From Betaproteobacteria bacterium UBA1934 (GTDB taxonomy: Bacteria; Pseudomonadota; Gammaproteobacteria; Burkholderiales; Rhodocyclaceae), in assembly GCA_002337055.1 (NCBI GenBank), contig DDFG01000005.1:830222-894221 (forward strand): DNA of 64,000 bases, given 5' to 3'. How positions within the stretch are numbered: the stretch's first letter is position 1; every line of letters starts with the position of its first letter. Below are positions 9,291 to 17,912 of the stretch, one piece after another. The notes beneath the pieces were generated by a model. That model saw only the letters and a program-made list of their open reading frames with translations, did no database searches and was not told where the DNA came from. A program made the position numbers and the translations under genes.

Positions 9291-9895
9291 GCGAGGTCGA
9301 CGCCCGCGAAGCAGCGCTAAAACGAGATGCGCGCCGGGGATTCCGGCGTTTGCTGGGGCTGCTGTTGGTGTGTCTGTTGCTGGCGTTGGCCTGGACGATG
9401 ACTCCTCTGCGCGAACATCTCGACGTGGCACGCATGGTCGCCTTGCTTCGCCAGCAGGGCGAATGGCTGGGTTTGCCGGGAGGCCTTCTGCTGTTCGCGC
9501 TGGCCAGCATTGTCGGGATTCCCCTGAGCTTTCTGACAGTGGTCGCGGTGGCAGCCTATCCGCCGCTGGCGGCGTATGGCTGTTGCGCGCTGGGAGCCTG
9601 TCTTGGCGGCGCCGTCAGCCATCGGCTTGGCGCCTGGCTGGGTGCAGGCTTTATCCGTCATCTGGCTGGCGATGCCGTGCGTCGTGCCAGCCAGCGCCTT
9701 GGCGAACGCGGTATTCCGGCGGTCATCCTGATCCGTTTGCTGCCGGTGGCGCCATTTGCGGTGGTCAATATGTTGATTGGCGCTTCGCACATAAGCCTGC
9801 GAGATCTGCTGGTCGGTACTTGGTTAGGGGTGACACCCGCAGTGGTGCTCCTGATCCTGTTTTTCGACCGGCTGGTCGCCTGGCTGGGCTACTGA
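9287..9895 (+). CDS. TVP38/TMEM64-family (VTT domain) membrane protein
   Basis: This 202-residue polytopic inner-membrane protein has an N-terminal hydrophobic anchor (about 20-40) and then the VTT core with GIPLSFLTVVAVAAY and GACLGGAVSHRLGAWLG. The conserved RLLPVAPFAVVN stretch follows, and the final helices end near residue 200. VTT/DedA proteins are linked to lipid scrambling or transport, but the role here is unknown. The start is GTG at 9287, inside the NRPS stop (GTGA), so it is the third coupled gene of the lipase-NRPS operon. It may move the lipidic product or its precursor across the membrane (inference). Its end overlaps by 7 bases the end of the convergent histidine kinase gene. 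Confidence 0.85.
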   Translation: MSEVDAREAALKRDARRGFRRLLGLLLVCLLLALAWTMTPLREHLDVARMVALLRQQGEWLGLPGGLLLFALASIVGIPLSFLTVVAVAAYPPLAAYGCCALGACLGGAVSHRLGAWLGAGFIRHLAGDAVRRASQRLGERGIPAVILIRLLPVAPFAVVNMLIGASHISLRDLLVGTWLGVTPAVVLLILFFDRLVAWLGY

Positions 9896-12783
9896 ACGGC
9901 GGCGATCGCCGCACAAGCGGCCCGCAATTCGCTTTCGAGATGAGCGATACACTGCTCGCGTTCGTCGTTGACGCTACCTCGCAACGCCGCGTCCAATGCG
10001 GTGGCGGCATTCTGCACCGCGTCGAAACCGAGGGTACCGGAGACGCCCTTCAGGGAATGTGCCATCCGGACGGCGTCGTCATGCCGCCCGTCAGCCCAGG
10101 CGCGGCGTATCCGCTCGCCGTCGTCACAGTGCGTCTCCGCGTAATGGCGTACCAAGCGCAAGTAGCTGTCAACACGGCCGCGCAGGTTGTCGACGGCGCG
10201 TCGGCAGGCGACGCCCGGCAAAGCCAGCAGAGGCGCCAATCGTTCGGTTTGAGGCAGTGAGGCGCTTTCGATCGTCGCAACGGGGATGTCCGTTGCAAAT
10301 TCCACCGCGCTGGCAGCATCGCCGATACCCGCCCAGGCCAGCCAGTGGGCGAGACGAGCCGACAGCAGGGGCGTATTGATCGGCTTGCCGATCAGATCGT
10401 TCATGCCTGCCGTCAGGCAGTGGTCGCGGTCGTCGGCGAAGACATTGGCAGTCAGCGCGATAATAGGCACTTTTTCCCATCCCGGCAGGGCGCGAATTCG
10501 CCGAGTGGCTTCCAGGCCGTCCATGACCGGCATCTGCACATCCATGAGCACCAGATCGAAGCGTTGCACCTGTGCGAGCGCGAGCGCCTCGCCACCGTGG
10601 CGGGCGACCTCGACGTGATTCAGGCCGAGGCTGTGGAGCAGATCCAGGGTCACTTCCTGATTGATCAGATTGTCTTCGACCAGCAGGACGCGGGCCGCCT
10701 GAAAAACGGCCAGTGAGACGATCTTGTCAACCTCGGATGGCCGTGCGGTGCTGCCCGAAGGCGTTTCAACGACCGACAAGGCTAGGCGTAGCCAGAAAGT
10801 CGAGCCAGCACCCAACCAGCTGACGACGCCGACCTGGCCTCCCATCAGTTGCGCCAGGCGCTTGCATAGCGCAAGGCCGAGACCGGTGCCCCCGTACTTG
10901 CGAGTGGTCGACGCGTCTGCTTGCTCGAAGACCTGAAAAGTGCGCTGTTGCTGTGCTTCCGACATGCCGATGCCTTGATCCTCGACCTCGAGAAGCAATG
11001 CCACCTTGCCCGGCGCGGGAATGCCTTCGGTGCGCATGCGCACGGTAATACGTCCGCGATGCGTGAATTTGACTGCGTTGCTCAGGTAGTTGAGCAGAAT
11101 CTGTCCCAGGCGGAGCGGGTCGCCGAGCACCGCGCGCGGGAGGTTCGGTGCGAACTCGGCGTGTAGCGCCAGACGCTTTTCATCGGCTTTGTCGTGCACC
11201 ATGGCCAGTACATGTTCCACCAGTTGCCGCAAATCGACCTCGGCGTTTTCCAGCGTAACCTTGCCGGCCTCGATCTTCGAAAAATCGAGCAGGTCGTTCA
11301 GGATGCCCAGCAGGTGCTGCGAAGCCTTGGCCATTTTGGCGACCTGGTTGCGCTGGACGGTGCCCAGTTCGGCCTGTTGCAGCAGATGGGTGATGCCGAT
11401 AATGGCATTCATCGGCGTCCGAATCTCGTGGCTCATGTTGGCCAGGAAGGTGCTCTTCGACCGGCTGGCGGCTTCGGCGGATTCCTTGGCGGCGGCGAGC
11501 TGCAAAGTGCGTTCGCGCACTTGTTTTTCCAGATGATGGCGATGCTGCGCAAGTTCCTCGGCGACGGCCTTTTGCTCGGTGATGTCCTGCTGGATCGCCA
11601 GGTAATGCGTGATGCTGCCGTTTGGTTGGTGGATAGGCTGGATGGACGCATAGGTGATGTGTTCACTGCCATCCTTGTGACGATTGACGAATTCGCCGAT
11701 CCACGGCTGGCCTTGCCGCAGGCGTTGCCACATATCGCCATACAGCGTACGAGGATTCTTTCCCGAGTTCAGCAGACCCGGGGTCTGTCCGACCAGCTCG
11801 GCACGGCTGTATCCAGTGGTGGTAACAAAGTGCGGATTGACGTACTCAATGCGGCCTGTCAGGTCGGTAATCAGGATGCTGAGCGGTGATTGCTCGACTG
11901 CCAGCGAGAGCTGTCGCACCTGGTTTTCGACCAGATCGAGGCGTTGCTGCGCCTCGCGCAATTCGGTCACGTCGCGTACCTGTTGAATGGCGCCGATAAT
12001 TTCCTGCTCGGCGTTGTAGAGCAGGCTGGCTTTGGAGGTCACCGTGCGGCGCTTGCCGCGCATGACCACGTCGTCCGACTCGCCATACAGCGTATTGCCT
12101 TCGCGCGACACCGACTGGAATCGGCTGAGGTCGGCGTTCGGGCCTTGCAGGATGAGGTCGGCCAGAACCGGGCGCCGCTCCTCGTAGAGACGTAGACCAA
12201 CTTCAAAATTCCCCTTGCCCAACATGTCTGAAGCCAGAATATTGGTGTTTTCTTCCATCGCCCGATTCCAGGCGATCACCACGCCTCTGCGGTCGATGAC
12301 GAAGGTGGCGTCGGGTAGGAAAGAGAAAATATCGGCCAGCTCCTGCCGTGCGGAAAGCAGAGCCTTTTCGGCCTTGATGGCGGCGGTGTCGTCGATGCTG
12401 ATGGAGAGAATGCAGGGTACACCGTCGAGATCGATAACGGTGGCCGACACCCGCATGTGCAGGCGGCGTCCGGTGCGAGTGAACCAGTCGGTGCGGTAGT
12501 TGCGCACGCTACCCAGCTGTTCCAGCACCTGCGACCAGCCTTCGCGCGCGGCCCGGTTTTCCCAAAGCCCAATGTCGTAGGCAGAGCGCCCGATGATATC
12601 GTCTCGCTCCCAGTCCAGAATGTGGCAAAAGGCGTCATTAACCTCGATAAAGACGGCATCCTCGAAGCGGACGATGGATTCCGCCAGTGGGTTCAGCTCG
12701 AACGCCTGCCGGAAGCGCCGGGTCGATTCGGCGACCGCGTTGCGGGCAGCGTCCGAGGGAGGTCTCGACGAGGACGAGGTCAT
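9889..12783 (-). CDS. Hybrid sensor histidine kinase (PAS x3, HisKA, HATPase, REC, Hpt)
   Basis: This 964-residue signalling protein has no obvious transmembrane segment. Three PAS-like domains (about 15-420) precede the dimerisation domain with His452 in MSHEIRTPMN. The ATPase domain follows, with an N box (LNYLSNAVKFT) and G boxes (DQGIGMS, KYGGTGLGLAL). A receiver domain has phospho-acceptor Asp748 in LMDVQMPVMDG. A terminal Hpt domain has His909 in MAHSLKGVSG. The full phosphorelay is intact, so an unlinked response regulator should receive the phosphate. I chose the ATG at 12783; the frame is open to 12819, but that would overlap the spermidine synthase. The gap of 4 bases to that gene argues for one transcript with the cluster upstream. 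Confidence 0.92.
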   Translation of the reverse strand: MTSSSSRPPSDAARNAVAESTRRFRQAFELNPLAESIVRFEDAVFIEVNDAFCHILDWERDDIIGRSAYDIGLWENRAAREGWSQVLEQLGSVRNYRTDWFTRTGRRLHMRVSATVIDLDGVPCILSISIDDTAAIKAEKALLSARQELADIFSFLPDATFVIDRRGVVIAWNRAMEENTNILASDMLGKGNFEVGLRLYEERRPVLADLILQGPNADLSRFQSVSREGNTLYGESDDVVMRGKRRTVTSKASLLYNAEQEIIGAIQQVRDVTELREAQQRLDLVENQVRQLSLAVEQSPLSILITDLTGRIEYVNPHFVTTTGYSRAELVGQTPGLLNSGKNPRTLYGDMWQRLRQGQPWIGEFVNRHKDGSEHITYASIQPIHQPNGSITHYLAIQQDITEQKAVAEELAQHRHHLEKQVRERTLQLAAAKESAEAASRSKSTFLANMSHEIRTPMNAIIGITHLLQQAELGTVQRNQVAKMAKASQHLLGILNDLLDFSKIEAGKVTLENAEVDLRQLVEHVLAMVHDKADEKRLALHAEFAPNLPRAVLGDPLRLGQILLNYLSNAVKFTHRGRITVRMRTEGIPAPGKVALLLEVEDQGIGMSEAQQQRTFQVFEQADASTTRKYGGTGLGLALCKRLAQLMGGQVGVVSWLGAGSTFWLRLALSVVETPSGSTARPSEVDKIVSLAVFQAARVLLVEDNLINQEVTLDLLHSLGLNHVEVARHGGEALALAQVQRFDLVLMDVQMPVMDGLEATRRIRALPGWEKVPIIALTANVFADDRDHCLTAGMNDLIGKPINTPLLSARLAHWLAWAGIGDAASAVEFATDIPVATIESASLPQTERLAPLLALPGVACRRAVDNLRGRVDSYLRLVRHYAETHCDDGERIRRAWADGRHDDAVRMAHSLKGVSGTLGFDAVQNAATALDAALRGSVNDEREQCIAHLESELRAACAAIAAVQ

Positions 12784-12787
12784 GTCT

Positions 12788-14287
12788 TCAGCGTAGCACG
12801 CGCCGCCATTCCTGTTCAAAGTAGCGCACCAGTACCTGGTTGTTCAGGCGATTGATCTCGGCCGGAACGCGCGCCATGTCGGCGGGAAAGTGGAACAGGG
12901 CCGGGGTGGTGTCGGCGGTCAGGAAACGAGTTGGCACCGGGTATTGTTCGGGCGGCCGGAATTCTTCCCGCCCGGCCAGAATGAAGCCCCATTCGCCGAA
13001 TGAGGGCACCAAGGCGTGATAGGGCGTTACCTTGAAACCGACGCTTTCCAGGGTGGTGACGACGCACCAGAAAGATTGCCGTGCATACAGTGGTGAGGTC
13101 GATTGCACGACGAGGCGGCCTCGCGGGGTGAGGTGCTTTTCCAGAAGACGATAGAAGGCGGCGGTGTAGAGCTTGCCGAGGGCGAAATTGTTGGGGTCGG
13201 GGAAATCAACGACGACGAAATCGAAGCTCTCCGGATACTCCTCCAGCCATTGCAGCGCATCGGCGTTGACGACCGTGACTTTAGGCGAGGTCAGCGCATT
13301 GCGGTTGAGCGTGGTCAGCGCCGGCGCGGTCGAAAAGAGCTTGGTCATGGCCGGATCGAGATCGACCAGAGTGACCGAATCGATCTGCGGATATTTCAGG
13401 ATTTCGCGCACTGCCAATCCATCGCCGCCGCCGAGTACCAGCACTCGCTTCACCCAGGGCAGGTTGGCCAAGCCGGGATGCACCAAGGCTTCGTGATAGC
13501 GGTATTCGTCATGCGACGAGAATTGCAGATTGTTGTTGAGAAAGAGCCGTAAGTCGTCTCGCCAGCGGGTCAGCACAATGCGCTGGTAGGGTGTCGATTC
13601 GGCGTGAACAATTTCGTCGGCGTAGAGATGTGCCTCGGCCAGGGTCGTTAGTTGCCCGGCGCCAGCCAGCCCCGCCGCGAGCACTGCAATGCTTGCCCAA
13701 CATTGAGTGGCCAGTGCCTGGTGCGCTGCCAGCTGGTTGCGGAACAGGTGCAGTGCCCACAACGCGACTGCGGCGTTGAGCAGGCCAAAGAGCAGACCGG
13801 TGCGCACCATGCCCAGATGCGGCGCCAGAATCAGTGGAAACAAGATTGAGACCATCAAGGCGCCGAGATAATCGAAAGTGAGCACTTGCGACACCAGGTC
13901 TTTGAAATTGAGATCGCGCTTCAGGATGCGCATGACCAGCGGGATCTCCAGGCCGACCAGTACGCCGACCAGAAAGACGACCAGATACAGCACCAGCTTG
14001 AACGGTGCTGTCAGCCAAGTAAATAGCACGAACAGGCCGGCAGCCGAGAAGCCGCCGAGCAGACCGACCATCAGCTCGATCTGGATAAAGCGCCCGATCA
14101 GGTCGCGGGTGACGAACCGGGAGAGCCACGAACCGATGCCCATGGCGAACAGGTATGTACCGATGACCGTCGAAAACTGTGTGATCGAATCGCCGAGCAG
14201 ATAGGAGGAGAGCGCGCCAGCGATCAGCTCGTAGGCGAGCCCGCACGAGGCGATGATAAAGACCGAAACCAGCAGTGCGTGCCGCAT
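12788..14287 (-). CDS. speE: Membrane-anchored spermidine synthase-like aminopropyltransferase
   Basis: This 499-residue protein begins with about 200 residues of hydrophobic helices (around seven membrane segments). A cytosolic spermidine-synthase fold follows, with ESTPYQRI, the cofactor loop GGGDG at 286-290, the acidic VDLDP and the DFPDPNN active-site region. Soluble SpeE proteins are about 290 residues, so this is the long membrane form. The aminopropyl acceptor is not known for this subgroup and no AdoMet decarboxylase gene is nearby, so polyamine synthesis is inferred from the fold alone. It starts 15 bases after the small GGRIYHK gene and is followed after 4 bases by the hybrid kinase. 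Confidence 0.87.
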   Translation of the reverse strand: MRHALLVSVFIIASCGLAYELIAGALSSYLLGDSITQFSTVIGTYLFAMGIGSWLSRFVTRDLIGRFIQIELMVGLLGGFSAAGLFVLFTWLTAPFKLVLYLVVFLVGVLVGLEIPLVMRILKRDLNFKDLVSQVLTFDYLGALMVSILFPLILAPHLGMVRTGLLFGLLNAAVALWALHLFRNQLAAHQALATQCWASIAVLAAGLAGAGQLTTLAEAHLYADEIVHAESTPYQRIVLTRWRDDLRLFLNNNLQFSSHDEYRYHEALVHPGLANLPWVKRVLVLGGGDGLAVREILKYPQIDSVTLVDLDPAMTKLFSTAPALTTLNRNALTSPKVTVVNADALQWLEEYPESFDFVVVDFPDPNNFALGKLYTAAFYRLLEKHLTPRGRLVVQSTSPLYARQSFWCVVTTLESVGFKVTPYHALVPSFGEWGFILAGREEFRPPEQYPVPTRFLTADTTPALFHFPADMARVPAEINRLNNQVLVRYFEQEWRRVLR

Positions 14288-14302
14288 CGAGTGAGTGCGA
14301 GC

Positions 14303-14449
14303 TTACTTGTGGTAGATGCGGCCGCCGCTGCCGCCGCCCGCATGGCTGGACGTGCCGGCGGTATTGTCGAAAAGGTTCCAGCCCTGATACTGCGCAACGC
14401 CGAACAGGCACAAGGCGAAGAGACCGGAGATCAGATTGAATCGGTGCAT
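14303..14449 (-). CDS. 48-residue peptide with N-terminal membrane helix and Gly/Ser-rich tail
   Basis: This is a short open frame between the DUF4178 gene and the spermidine synthase gene. It starts at the ATG at 14449 and stops with TAA at 14303-14305. It has a hydrophobic helix (about 5-20), then YQGWNLFDN, a Gly/Ser-rich stretch and the C-terminus GGRIYHK. It fills the gap between its neighbours, with 11 bases before it and 15 after, on the same strand, which supports it being real. Similar small proteins with a GWNLFD motif and a basic, His-containing tail accompany this type of cluster as I remember it. Function is unknown; a single-pass membrane component is the simplest reading. Confidence 0.72.
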   Translation of the reverse strand: MHRFNLISGLFALCLFGVAQYQGWNLFDNTAGTSSHAGGGSGGRIYHK

Positions 14450-14460
14450 GGCGATGGCTT

Positions 14461-16383
14461 TCAGTCGTCCTCGTCGTCGTTAGGTGCGTGATCGCTCTCG
14501 GCCCAGCGGCGGGTTTCAAAGGCCGCCCGGCGCAGGCGCGAGAAAATCGGGAAAATGGCAGTGTAGAGCAGGAGCAGGAGCCAGTTCGACCAGCCCGGTG
14601 AGCCACCCGACACCTGAACGCTGGTACGGAGAGACGATTTCGTCTCGGGCGAAAAATCAGGATCGACCGCGAGATAATACTGGCCGGCCGGGACGCCGGT
14701 GAAGGCAACCTCGTCCTCGCGCGAACCTTCCGACCAGCTCTCGCCGTCGTCGACGCCGTGGTAGTAGGCGACTTCGCGGGCGGCGGAAAAGGCCTGTCCG
14801 GTCTGCTTGTTCACCAGCGTCAGGTTCAGGCCGATCCAGTTGTCGGAGAGCGCCACGTCGTTTTTGACGATGACCTTGCCCGCGCGTTTGACCTCGAAGG
14901 TCATGGTTTGCGGAGTTTCATCCGGGAGCAGGGGATTGAAGACCAGATCCTGCCGCATCAGCGTCTTGCCGCCGAATCCGAAAACAAAGATCAGGTGCAG
15001 CACGAGGCCGGCAAGAAAGAATTTCCAGAATAGGCTGCACAGCCGCTTGTGCTTGTCTTCCCAGGGGTTGGGCTGATTGGCGAAAATGCCGTCCGGGTCG
15101 GGCAGTTCGGTCTGGAGCTTGAACGCTTCCGCGATGACGGCGGGCTCGACATAGCGGCACATCGTCCAGCTGCTTTCGTTGGGCGTCGTTTCACGCGAAA
15201 GCAGCACCGGGGGTGCGACGTAGTCGGTCAGCACCGCCTGATCGCCGCGGGCCACCCGCCAGGTGAATTCCCCGGCCACCTGAATCACTTCGCCGCGATA
15301 ACTGGCGAAATGCTTGTAGGTCTGGCCGTCGAATTTCAGCTCCGGCAAGGCCTTTTTGCCGATGCGCGGCGTTTTCGACAGCACGTCGCCGATGTTCCAG
15401 TGGCCGTCGGATTCGATCAGCCAGCGGTAGGTGGCATTTTCGCCGGCGAGCAGGTATTCCCGCCAGTCGTAGGCGATGCCGTCGGCGACGGTGCGCTTGA
15501 CCAGAAAACCGATGACCTCGACCGGCGCCCCCTCCAGCATGCCCTTGCGCCCGAGTTCGAGGCGCGGCATATAGCGGTCGTCGTTCTGGCCAAGGGCCTT
15601 GGAAAGAATTTGATAATTCTTGTCGGCAGTATCGACCACCGCCCCGCACGCCACGCAGCCGACCGACTTGATCTCGGCCGAACGAGCTGACAGCGGCGAT
15701 CCGCAGCACGGACAGCGGAAGACCTGCGCCTGTACATTGATATCGGGAATGGCGCCGCCGGCCGAAAGGTCGCGCAGATTGGTCATTTTCAGCGACGGGA
15801 ATTTGACCGGCGAGCCGACAAAGAACAGCGGCGGCGTTTCCGAGTAATCCAGCGTGGCGAAATTGTCGCCCTCGCGCATGTCGACGACCGGCGCCGCATA
15901 GCCGGGGCCGACCTTGAACGGCAGTTCACCCTGACCGGCGATGCATTCGGCGTTTTCGAAGTTGGTGATTTCCCAACTCCGTCCAGCCAGCGTCAGCGAA
16001 TCGCCGACGCTGAGTTCCCCAAATGTCGGAATACCTTCCGGTGCAAACTTCAGAAAAGTGAGCACATACTCGCCGCCGGCCTCCGACAGCCAGCCGGTGC
16101 GCATGTCGTCGAACATGATGTGCCACTCGTTCCACAGGCCCTGACTGTATTTCAGCTGGATGCGGCCGATGACGGCGAAATGCAGGCCCTGCCAGCGCCC
16201 CTCGGCGCCGAGTTGCAGCGGCGAGCGGTCCTCGACCAGCGCCGCCATCTTGCCGATGTCTTCCAGTTGCTGGTCATGGCGGACTAGCGTGCTCTGGCAG
16301 AACTCGCAGACGGCGAAGATCGAGGCGGCCGATTGGAAGGTAACCGGCGCGCCGCAGGAGGGGCAGGCAGCAGTCTTGGCCAT
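14461..16383 (-). CDS. DUF4178 zinc-ribbon membrane protein
   Basis: This 640-residue protein begins with a zinc ribbon (CPSCGAP, then CEFCQS) and continues into DUF4178-type beta-rich domains. A second ribbon lies near 225-255 (CPCCGSP, CVACGAV), another DUF4178-like repeat follows, and two hydrophobic helices close the protein (WKFFLAGLVLHLIFVFGFG near 460 and NWLLLLLYTAIFPIF near 610). The region between the two helices looks like an extracytoplasmic beta domain. The C-terminus is highly acidic. DUF4178 is known mainly from its repeated co-occurrence with DUF350 and spermidine-synthase-like genes; no biochemical role is established to my knowledge. It lies 13 bases after the SPFH gene, on the same strand. 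Confidence 0.82.
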   Translation of the reverse strand: MAKTAACPSCGAPVTFQSAASIFAVCEFCQSTLVRHDQQLEDIGKMAALVEDRSPLQLGAEGRWQGLHFAVIGRIQLKYSQGLWNEWHIMFDDMRTGWLSEAGGEYVLTFLKFAPEGIPTFGELSVGDSLTLAGRSWEITNFENAECIAGQGELPFKVGPGYAAPVVDMREGDNFATLDYSETPPLFFVGSPVKFPSLKMTNLRDLSAGGAIPDINVQAQVFRCPCCGSPLSARSAEIKSVGCVACGAVVDTADKNYQILSKALGQNDDRYMPRLELGRKGMLEGAPVEVIGFLVKRTVADGIAYDWREYLLAGENATYRWLIESDGHWNIGDVLSKTPRIGKKALPELKFDGQTYKHFASYRGEVIQVAGEFTWRVARGDQAVLTDYVAPPVLLSRETTPNESSWTMCRYVEPAVIAEAFKLQTELPDPDGIFANQPNPWEDKHKRLCSLFWKFFLAGLVLHLIFVFGFGGKTLMRQDLVFNPLLPDETPQTMTFEVKRAGKVIVKNDVALSDNWIGLNLTLVNKQTGQAFSAAREVAYYHGVDDGESWSEGSREDEVAFTGVPAGQYYLAVDPDFSPETKSSLRTSVQVSGGSPGWSNWLLLLLYTAIFPIFSRLRRAAFETRRWAESDHAPNDDEDD

Positions 16384-16396
16384 CGGCCGGCCCGGG

Positions 16397-17431
16397 TCAG
16401 ACCAGCTTCTTCAGCAATTCGGCTTTCTTGGCCTCGAATTCTTCCTTGGACAGGATGCCCTTCTCAACCAGGCCATGCAGTTTTTCCAGCGTCGCCACGA
16501 CGTCGTCCGGCGATACCGCGGCGGCGGCCGGTGCAGCCGCTGGTGCCGCGGCGGGAGCCGCTTGCGGTTGCATCGCCTGCGAAATGTTCTGACCAAAGAC
16601 CTGGCCGAAACCCAGTCCGGCACCGAGGCCGACGCCCAGTCCAGCCATGCCGCCCTCGTTCTGCGCGGCGAGCGGGATGGAGTTGGCGACCTGGTACTGG
16701 GTGTAGCGGTTCATGTCGCCGAGCATGTTCATGCTGATGCGTTGGTCGAGCACCTTCTGCAACTCTTCCGGCAACGAGATGTTCTGTACCACCAGCGAAT
16801 CGAGTGCCAGACCGAAATCGGTGAATACGGCAGTCATCTTTTCGCGCACCGCCTTGCCGAATTCTTCCTGGTTGGCGGCCATGTCGATGAAGGAAACGCC
16901 GGATTCACCGAACAGGTCGGTGATGCTGGCGATCATCGTGTTCCGGAGTTGACCTTCCAGTTCGTCGCGGGTGTAGATGTCGCGGGTACCGGAAATCTTC
17001 TGGTAGAAAGCCTTGGGATCGACGATGTGATACGAGTAGATGCCAAAGGCGCGCAGGCGGACGATGCCGAATTCCTTGTCGCGGATGGTGATCGGGTTCG
17101 GCGTGCCCCACTTGCGGTCGAGTTGGACGCGGGTTGAATAGAAGTAAACGTCGGACTTGAACGGGGATTCGAACAGCTTGTCCCAGTTTTTTAGGTAGGT
17201 CAGCACCGGGAGGGTCTGCGTCGTCAGCTTGTACATGCCGGGCTGGAAGACGTCGGCCACGGTGCCTTCATTGACGAAGACTGTCAGTTGCGAGTCACGT
17301 ACCGTCAGGCTGGCGCCGTTCTGGATTTCCATTTCCTGCATCGGGAAGCGCCAGGCGAGCACGCCGTCTTGGTCCTCGGTCCATTGCAGGATGTCGATAA
17401 ATTGTTTCTTGATGAAGTCCATCAGTGCCAT
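16397..17431 (-). CDS. SPFH/Band 7-type protein with C-terminal SHOCT domain
   Basis: This 344-residue cytoplasmic protein has residues about 20-270 resembling SPFH/virion-core-type proteins of the YdjI kind (QNGASLTVRDSQLTVFVNEG, FYSTRVQLDRKWGTP). A glycine-rich segment (GLGVGLGAGLGFG) and an Ala-Pro repeat linker follow. The protein ends in a SHOCT-like helical hairpin (LHGLVEKGILSKEEFEAKK). Such proteins oligomerise at membranes and SHOCT is often an oligomerisation tail. No transmembrane helix is evident. The gene lies between DUF350 and DUF4178 with gaps of 12 and 13 bases and is probably part of the same complex or stress response (inference). Confidence 0.85.
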   Translation of the reverse strand: MALMDFIKKQFIDILQWTEDQDGVLAWRFPMQEMEIQNGASLTVRDSQLTVFVNEGTVADVFQPGMYKLTTQTLPVLTYLKNWDKLFESPFKSDVYFYSTRVQLDRKWGTPNPITIRDKEFGIVRLRAFGIYSYHIVDPKAFYQKISGTRDIYTRDELEGQLRNTMIASITDLFGESGVSFIDMAANQEEFGKAVREKMTAVFTDFGLALDSLVVQNISLPEELQKVLDQRISMNMLGDMNRYTQYQVANSIPLAAQNEGGMAGLGVGLGAGLGFGQVFGQNISQAMQPQAAPAAAPAAAPAAAAVSPDDVVATLEKLHGLVEKGILSKEEFEAKKAELLKKLV

Positions 17432-17443
17432 GGCGTTGCTCCT

Positions 17444-17845
17444 TCAGAGAATGCAGGCTGCGTTGATGATGCCGACGCCGATCGATAGCGCCGCGAGAAA
17501 AATGCCGGCAGAAACCTTGTCGGCTGGGATGTCCTGGCAGATTTGTGGTAGCGCGACGCGCGCCACCACAAACACCAGCAACTGGATGATGCAGGCGATG
17601 ATGCCCCAGCCCAGCATCAAAATGAGGTTGTGACTCGCCACGACGGCCACAGCCACGGGCAGGGCAATGCCGATCAGGGCACCGCCGAAGCTGACCGAAG
17701 CCGCGACATTGCCGGTACGGATCAAGGTCATCTCGTTGTAGGGGGTGATCAGGGCGTAGACCGTCAGGAACACAGTCAAAAGCGCGATGGCAGCCACAAA
17801 GTACATGCCGAAAGCAGGCAGGGCAGTGAGAATGGGGTCGAACAT
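17444..17845 (-). CDS. DUF350 family inner-membrane protein
   Basis: This is a 133-residue protein with four predicted membrane helices arranged as two similar halves, the usual DUF350 (YjfL-like) layout. It includes the stretch YALITPYNEMTLIRTGN with polar residues between helices. The ATG at 17845 follows GGGAGACTCC, a good ribosome site; the frame is open to 17899 but that extension has no support. It is the first gene of the DUF350, SPFH, DUF4178, small peptide, spermidine synthase, kinase series, and follows coaX by 67 bases. DUF350 proteins occur beside polyamine-type and stress genes in many bacteria; the molecular activity is unknown. Confidence 0.85.
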   Translation of the reverse strand: MFDPILTALPAFGMYFVAAIALLTVFLTVYALITPYNEMTLIRTGNVAASVSFGGALIGIALPVAVAVVASHNLILMLGWGIIACIIQLLVFVVARVALPQICQDIPADKVSAGIFLAALSIGVGIINAACIL

Positions 17846-17912
17846 GGAGTCTCCCGTTCCGCAGATGAGTGAGCGGCATTGTGTACCGCTATCCGTCATA
17901 TATCAACCGGCA

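Noticed and set aside
15188..15203. parS-like sequence (GTTTCACGCGAAAG) inside the DUF4178 gene
   Set aside because: It has four mismatches to the 16-base parS palindrome, is not symmetric at the ends and lies within a coding region far from parAB. I saw no true parS site in the window.
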